Of a stretch of DNA of 64,000 nucleotides, positions 53,201 through 62,200 are shown piece by piece. Each line of letters begins with the position of its first letter. Position 1 is the stretch's first letter. Origin of the DNA: Ooceraea biroi (lineage: Eukaryota; Arthropoda; Insecta; Hymenoptera; Formicidae); assembly GCF_003672135.1 (NCBI RefSeq), contig NC_039511.1, positions 5,916,464 to 5,980,463 of the forward strand, read 5' to 3'. Under the pieces are notes generated by a model that ran no database searches, was not told where the DNA came from, and saw nothing but the letters and a program-made list of their open reading frames with translations. Both the position numbers and the translations under genes were made by a program.

Positions 53201-56200
53201 GTGCGAACATACGTACGTGAGTCTGAACCAGACGGAAAACGGAACGTCACGATTCTAACGTACGATTATAATATCTCAGGATTGACTGCACCAATCTTAT
53301 TCGAATTGGTCGCGATCGAAAGCTCGCATTCACATTTTATTATACAAGTGCCGTTAGATTTTTTATTACTTTAATTCCTGAGATATTTTAATCATAAGTT
53401 GATATGACCTGTCAAATGGCATGAATTGCAGATAAGCTACTTGGTAGCGCGCGACGTTTATGCAATGAAATTGTAACATTCGATATTGATTATATACGGC
53501 TATTTACTTTTTTATGTACTTGGCGTCGCGACGCTACCGCGTCGCTTGATTTCACGGTTCAATAATAAACGCCAGTCGGCAGCACGGCGTTGTTAAATGC
53601 ACGGCTATTGCCGCCTCCGTGACGTAATAACGCAGTCGCATTAATCCGCATCAAGGGATGCGACGCATTTTTATTCATATCGTTTGGAACGCCTGTTCCG
53701 AAATTCGTTTTGAAACTGCATCGGAAAACAGTGCGCAAACACGTAAACATCGCGGGATTTGTGGATGACATTTCCGTAGGCGAATTTGCGAGAACCAGTC
53801 TCCGTAGATCGACGGACTTTTTCACAGGAGCACGAAATCGGGCCATTAGATTGTAACTCTCCTTGGAAGTTGAACTCGGATAATTCCCCGGTAACGCGCC
53901 GGACAATCCCGCGTTGTCGTCGTCGTTCTCGTTATTTCATCATTGTTATTCATTACACGAAAGGACGCTGCAACGTTCCGCAATAGCAGTGCACTTGCAA
54001 CTAGAACGTCTCGAAGGCTCATCGAGTTCAAACAAGACTACGCGGTGTCAGAACTTTCAAACCAGGTTTGCGAAGAAGGCGATACGCTCTCCTCCGTAAC
54101 GATGATTATTCGCGCAATCTTGTGCGTCAGCATCCGATCAGCACCGTTGGAAACCGACCAAATTACTCTCATTATCAAATCAATGCGGAATGGTGTTATT
54201 ATCGAACTCGCGTCGCGAGGATATAATAAGTCCGCCTGACGTCGAATCACGCGGTCCAGAATTATCGGAAACCGTTCATCTCTTTGGGATGTGCCTCTCG
54301 ACGAGCGCGAGTAGTTTTTTGAGGTCACGCGACATATGTAGCACCTATCAGTTTCTTCGGAATACGGACGTTCCCGCTACATTTGGCAAGACGTGACGCA
54401 TTACAGCATCGGTTGACGTAACACACGGCACAGATCGTTGCAGACAGTTGGCTGCCGAAATTACCGACGTCATTTTTTATTGCTTTGCTTGATGGAGCGT
54501 CTGGCAATTAATCGTTCGACAGATGCTTTGTAACGCACTTCGATTACGCAATACGCGTAATCTTCTCAGGAAGATGATGACTAATGTTGCCGATAAAAAT
54601 TCTGCTTTCTCGTGCTCGATTGGTGACTCACAATTAATAAGCAATCGCCTACTGCTAATAGTCATTTAAATAGTATCACACTTTCGTTACGCAACTCGCT
54701 AATGTTACATGTACGTAATATTGAAATCAGTCACGTCAGTAAAACTTAATGATTTTAATGATCGCGAATGTAGTACGCAGTACTCTCAAGAATAATGTGT
54801 TTCATTATATCACAGTTTCTACTTGATGAGAATTTAATCTGATCGCCGATTATTTTATTCTGCGTGCTGGTAGGTATTACTTTCATTTTCGTATGGCTAG
54901 TCGAGAGTTAATAATCATACAATTTGTAATGCGCGATTACACTTGCAGTGTTTCCAAAGTCGTTAAAACGGTGGATAAAGATGGTTATTAATAAATGCAC
55001 ATTAATAGAACCTCAATAGGCACTCGTACACATCATATATCAATGACAGTCCCCTGATGGGCATGGTTGGTAGTAACATCTTATTTACATGCATAATATG
55101 AAAAGGAAGCGCTTAAGGTAATCGCGGTGAATCAATGAAATATGCATTTCTTCAAAATGGGTACAACGTGGAGTCGCGAAGCGCGGGGATCGCATGTCTG
55201 AGATTGCATGCAATTTATTACACGATATATCGCGATAATACGACGAATGTCCCGTTTTTATTAGGCGCAGTCAATTTTCGAGCGGCGAGTTGTGCAATTT
55301 GCATAACGTTTTACGGCAAGAGCCGGCGCGCATCATGATAATGATTGCGGTAATGTCGCGAGAGATCCGTGCGTCGCGTCGGGTCAAAAAAGATTAATGG
55401 TGACACACGGCGGCGTCGGTTGCATCGCGTCTGTGCAATGACGCTTACTCAATTTCACGTCCATGATACGCCGATGTCCATCGGGGCTGTTTGCGTTCGC
55501 CTTCTTCGCAAACGCTACCAGATCGCGCGAGTGCCATTATGCAACGGCCGAAGTCGTGCTCGCAATGCTCTCCTCCCGGTAGGCGAGTGACGAGTGAAAT
55601 GCAACCGCGAAAGTATGTTAATCAACATTTGGCACTGATTCCAAACGCTCGGTCGCCGAATTTTTTTCCCCGAACGTAGTGCAAATTAGAAAACTTGACG
55701 TAAAAGGAAAGCAAAGAGACTCTCGTACGTGCCAACCTGTTTCGCATGCGTTTGACGCGTCGTCACAGCGCATAATATATCCATGACGATGTAAACTTCG
55801 CTTTCTCGGGCATCACTTCAACCGAAGAAGTATTAAGGACGCGCCAAGCTAAGATCAAAGTTGCTTAACAGATAGATCAAGTTAAATTGAAAGCGTTAAT
55901 AACTAATGGCTCTCCTGGTTGAGTCGTTCTGCTTTCGTACGATTGCCAGAACACGCGGAATGTACGCATACCTCGCACACGAAAGAGACTTTCTCGCTTG
56001 TAAAAGCCGGTATGCCATCTTCATTCATGCAATCGGGTATGCGACGGTGCTAAGTACGCGATATCACTCGATGATTACGTAACGCGAAAAATGTCACGAT
56101 ACCGAGTCATTGCCACGATGCAACCGTACGTACCAACCCGGTGCCTGCACCTGCAGTCGCTTCATACATACGTACGTGCATTTCATACTCACAACATACT

Positions 56201-59200
56201 TTTCGCACTTTCTTTCCACGGCAAAGCGTACCGCCTTACCGCTTACGTAACCGACCACGTCAGATGCGCGTAAATCGCATTTCGCGCGCGGGTACCGTGA
56301 CCGCGTAATAAATAATCGAGCGTGTCGCTGATCTCGTTTCCCATACGGGGCTGATCAGTAAACGGTAGTCGTGAGCGCATTCGCGTGCGGCCAAAGTGCA
56401 ACTTTCGATCGGATAGCAAGAAAAATGGGTTCGAAAGGCCGGGATCCGCTTACGTGCTTCTCCGTACGTCCCCGTTAACGAGGCGAACTTCGAATACATA
56501 TCCAAACTTCGGTCGTAATCCGTGGTCTGAATTGGTCGGCTCCACTGGCCTCCTGCTTTCTCCCGCACCTTGGGGAGGTCGAGCGACATAGCTTCTGTCA
56601 TGGATGGAGCTTTACGAGAGCAGTAATTGCAGTACACGCGATCAGTATAGATATCCTTACTTTGGTTCAATGCAATTTCTAATACTTAAGTGGTGAGAGC
56701 TTAAGCTAATTCTCAACCACAAATTTCGAAGTTTGTTCCAGCATAGCTGGTTTGCGTAGCTGGCTGTTTTACTCCGCTTTTGTGACACCTAATTCGGTTA
56801 AGAGAATTTCTGCTAATACCAGTTGTGTTTGCAGTGCTAATGCAGTGAAATGCATAATTGCATTGATTATTTTCCTTTCTATTTACATATGTACATATGT
56901 AAAATAAAAAGTGAAAATGAAAAATTTATGGAATAAATTTGCTATTATTTGAAATCACAAGCCTGCCTTTGTGTCTATGAAAGTTTTCACTAAATCCAGT
57001 AAATTATTTTACGCTTTTGCTTGTTTCATTTTCTCCAAGAATTATAAGAGCGTTGTAATTAATTACTATTAAAACTCGCCATGGTAATGCGCATTTAAAT
57101 GTATTTACTCTTTTGTACATGTCATGTAGTAATTTAAATAGACTTTACAAGACCGGGAAGTAAATATATACATATATATATTTACGCATTTGCGCAAGTA
57201 CATAGAACTCACGGAAATATTTAACATATACATGTTTCGTAAAAAATTTGACTAAGCGGAACGATATAACGTTGCATGCGTTGAAATAATTAAAGTTTTC
57301 AGAATACATTGTGATTCAAAATATCTCATAATACCTGACATAAATATTTCAGATTTTATAGGAATATTCTTATTTGAATTTCAAAAATATTTTACGTGCA
57401 CCAGTTTAATATCACCAAATTGTTTCTCTAATTGTAAGTAACATATGTGTGTAATCGTTTAAATAAAGTCATAAAATGTTTAGGCAAAGTCGTGGGAATT
57501 GATAAATATTTCAATACGTAGAAGAGATAGATTCTGTCTGAGCATGGTATTACAGTCCTTCTCCAATATCAGAAATATCAACTTTGATATTCAGGGATCC
57601 GGATAAAAGGAGAAGATACCTGCGCTTACCGAAAGTACGGTAAGCAAGTTTCATAAGTTCCGCCAGAGCAAGTTTCCGTGTTCGTCAGAATGAAATTTTC
57701 CAAGTTGCGCCATTAGATAGCTCAAATGCTTTACTCACTTTGCACAAACCGCATGAATAATATTTTCCTACTGCTCTTCGAAATAATTTTGTTTACGAGT
57801 AAAACGTTACGAAATCATTTCTAAATATCATATGAAATATATCATATTTCAACACAATAAGTGATGTTATATTTGTGCAATTGACATTATAGGGATCAAA
57901 CACTCGTGCAAAATGGGGTTAGTCGACAATTACATTGCGGTTACATTTCTCTCTTTGCTGAATTGATTCGGTCACAGCGATATCGAGTTATCGTGTACAC
58001 GTGGAAGGCCATATTGAGAGCCTACCGTTCGGCACGATCTCATCCCACCCAAGCAAATAATTTACGGTCCAACCGTAAGAGGATTTTTCGGATTACTCAC
58101 GAGAGCACGTAAAACTTGGGATCCTGCCAGGCGCAGTAATTGCTGGATGGCACGGGCTTCATCGTAACAATGTGAATCTTTACGTTGCTCGATCGATAGG
58201 TCGAATTACCCTCGCGTTCGACCCTATCAGCGCTGGCCCTTAACATCGAGGTCAGGGATGCGCGATCGCATGTACCCGGCAGGCAGAGGCCCAAAAACAC
58301 CTGACGTGTCTGGAAAGAAAATGAAACAACGTCGTTAGTGCGTGGAGCGCTTCTATCCCCTACAAAAGTTACTTCATTAAGGAATTTTGCGAGCAGGAGG
58401 ATACTTTACTTTCTTGGCGTTTTGGTGCTTTTTTATACAAAAAGTACTGACTGCATGAGAGCCGCGGGTGATATATTCAAAGGTGTACACAGAGGTATAT
58501 ATTGCAACCCTCTAAACCACAAAAGTGATATTCTGACAGAAAAATACATTTTTTGAAAAAATGGCGCTTTACTCCCCGCGAAGTTTTTGCCATGTACCTT
58601 GCTTGTGCTTCACGCTTACGAAAAAGAAAACGAAACAGCGACGAGGTTTTAAACTTTTTCAATGCATAAGCTGGATTCAGCTTATGCATTGGATTAAAGG
58701 ACTCGCGTAACATGTGTGCAAAATATATGTAGTATCAAGATTATAATCTTCGTTTGATCGCATCGACTTAACGATCGCGCGCCAATGGGAATGAGAACCT
58801 GCGGCTGCGAAAAAACATAGCTCCAACTTTTTCTGTCGACTCTCAGCGTAACTCACGACGTATAGTTCCATTTTTCTTCTTCTTTTTTGCCTCTGCGTCG
58901 CCGCTGTCGATGGAGCAGAAGAACTTTTTCTACCTGGGTAATATGGGTTTTATTGAATTTAGCAACCGGTCTTACATCGACGCGACGCTTTTTTTATCAC
59001 TTGGCGATAATTCTGATCTTGCGTCGGTGAGCAGCGCGAATCGTGGTCTACAAATTGCGAGATCGTTGAGTGGAAAGCTGTATTAATTAACAAACGATGA
59101 TATTGCCCAACTCCATAATGGTAATAAAATTAGAGGGCTTTTCAGTGCTTGGGAAACAGCTACCGAAGAACTTTGGAATTTAAGTCACCGAATAATCTTA

Positions 59201-62200
59201 TTCGTACGAATGCCGAAACTTACTTTTCCTACTAGAAGTTAAACTAGTTCTCGTCAGCTGTTACTAGGCTTAACGAAAATATCACCGACCCGCGCTTTCG
59301 GTATCTGTTTGGTAAACTTGGGATTTCACCACATCAAAACTTCATTCAGGTACTATTATGATAATGAGAAACATCTTGCAAAAGTTTTCTCTATATATCA
59401 ATGCTATGCAGAGTACTTATAACATAATAATTAGAAATATTGAAACTTGATCATAATAAATTAATTAATGTAAGAAAAAGAAAAAATTAATCAGCGTTTC
59501 AAGACTTAAAGATTCTTTTGTAACTTCTTAAATAACTCCTTTTTCTCTTTTTTTTGTACAATTTTTTCCAGTTGCATTGCCCATTTTATATTTTAATATT
59601 ATCTTATCATTATTATCGGTAATATATTGATGATGTTGGCAATATCGATGGAATCATCTGAAATTGTTTTAATATATGAAAAGCGAATAAAAAGATTCTG
59701 CATTTTAAATGCAGAAATTTAAATTATAATATACACGTAATAAAATTAAATTGTACAAAACATTTGCGATTTAACACGGTTTTTTTATATTAAAAAAATA
59801 ATATTTTTGCATAAAATATATTACTGTGTACCTTTCTGTAATTTCCGTGAATATAAGAGATTTAAGAGCACTTTTGAACATTATGAATTTATTTTATCGA
59901 CTTTAACCACATGAAATACTGTCGCGATAAGTCTAAACCGATTAACTTGATTTCAATAATTAACAATATGTGATAAATATTAAATAAATATATGTATTAC
60001 AGATTTCCAATTTTACGGTATTAAATATTGAGTTCGAGGGATTACAGCTTTGCAAGTGCATGTCAAATGTAAGCTGTAAATGCCACAAATCCATTTCCTG
60101 TGCGCTGACAAAATACGTATGCAGTGCGAACAAGTTATAATTCAAATTTAACTTTAAGAAGAATTCAATTTAACGTACTAAATTTAGTAATGTAACTGGA
60201 AAATGCGATGCATTAAGGACGTCCCACATCCGACTTATCATCAGCAACGAAAATCATCAAGTACATATATATTATACATATAGCTGTGCGCAATGCATTT
60301 TCCCACAAGCACGTTCTCGCGCCGCTGTCGTCGCGACTGAGCATGGATTGTTTACAGTATGACAGTTATCCAATAATACATAGGAATAAATGATGAATGG
60401 CCAATGAATAATCCGGTAAATATAGAGGCGCACCTTGCATGTGCGTCGTGACAATTTTGACAGCTCACACGGAGACTCGATGCGCTTAATTAACTCTTGC
60501 AATTTGCAGGTAATGCAGCAAAAGTGTGCAAAAGTACCTTCCTTTCGGGATTACATTAATTACCCCGGTGATCGACTCACCGAAAAATCGACCTCCTTCG
60601 GCAGGTCTAGATAAAGCCGCGCGACGTGAAATCGCAAGCGAAAGGGTGGCTGCTCCTTGTCGACGCGCATCGCCCCTTTCTGCTCGGTGACATTGAGCTC
60701 CTTGCAGAGAGTGCTCGAGCCCAGCCAGAAACCGTTTCCAAAATGGAATTGCGAGGAGTAGCGGCCGCTCGCATCCGACACTGAAAACAGAAATGGTGAA
60801 AAATAATGTCTGTCATCGGGGTGGAACGATAACGACGGGTAACAGTGCTATTCTCGCACACGCGCGATCTTATTGCGTGTCCTGCTCTCACAAGGGATGA
60901 AAGAGAGGAGTCTTGTGAGACTTCAATTAGAAGAGTGTGCACAACGATGTGCGACAAACTCGCACGAGCGACACGCGACCACTTCCGACCCTCTCTCGAA
61001 AATCACTCTCTCCGGGTAGAAGTTACCCGGATGTTGTTACTCGGTTACGAGTACGGAGATAGCCACTTGCTCTCTTTTTTCTCGTCTCTCTCCTTAAACG
61101 TCTGTCGCTTTACCAGCGTCTGCATCGAGCACGCCATAAAATTTCGTCGTTTCCCCGCAGGACTCGATTACGCGACTGTGTCGGCGGAAGGTTCATTGTC
61201 AGTTACATAAAACGACTCGCTCTGACCGCGAGAGTAGAAAGTGCAATCGGGTGGACTGCGTATGCACATGTCCGTGTCGGTTGTTGATCGCCGTCGTAAG
61301 AACGTAACGTGTACCTTGTTATCGCGAAAGTGATCAATTTTGTTCGGTAATCTAAGAGCACTGGTATTACGCAAATGAATCCCGCAATTAAACGCGGGGT
61401 TAATAGATGGTGTCATAAACGATATTAAAGTAGGATTTATTGCACGTTTCAGATCTGGACGATTTCTTTTCTGGTCCGTTTGTGGGCGTCCGCAGGTGAT
61501 TTCTTCTCGATGAAAGTTAGGCGCCAGAATTTTTAATCCGTGCACGTGATGCGTTATGTAATTTTAGTGGGAACCATAAAATTGCATTGAGATTATTTCA
61601 ACTCATAAAATTCTTGCTGCACTTTTAGCGGATATATTTGCAATAATGACGTAACGGGACGGATTAATAATCCGGCTTTACGAATAATAACTCCTCGTTA
61701 CGTTATGCCAGTCGCGAGATCTAGTCACCGAAAGAAATTGCATAATGCAAGTCCGTTGAATATTTAGAAACAATTCCTGCAACAATGACACGAAATTGCC
61801 GATGCAACTTTTTATTGCTCGCTACACGGCAACTTGATAATTGCTCAAGTTTCGCTTATTATCGTCGCATATTTCGCGATCGCGTTGCTTAACGTTGTTA
61901 TTTTCGCTGGCGCATAAAACTATCGCAAATTGACCTAAATGTATCTCAAATCTTTCTCACGCGATAGACACGCACATCGTGTGTTCAACATTGCATTTGC
62001 TACTACTAAAAGGCCTTACAACTTTCAAATATTGAGACAAATAGAATAAATAAGAACCTAAAACGCAGTAGGCACAGAACAGCAACGGAATTGCTATGTA
62101 ATCATAAATTGTAATTTAAATCGGTCACACCAACTGCGAATTCGCGTTTTTCTTTTTTTTAAAAACATATCTGGTCCTGGTATAATTTCTCAGCATCTCA

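Noticed and set aside
53559..54328. Minus-strand frames of 115 and 96 codons in the GC-rich intron part
   Set aside because: Several frames overlap on both strands and none has splice support. Composition is the likely cause.
60845..61545. 121-codon (+) and 125-codon (-) frames near 61 kb
   Set aside because: They lie in the intron of the NRF-6-like gene, which is phase-consistent without them. No acceptor/donor pair fits, and no family is recognisable.
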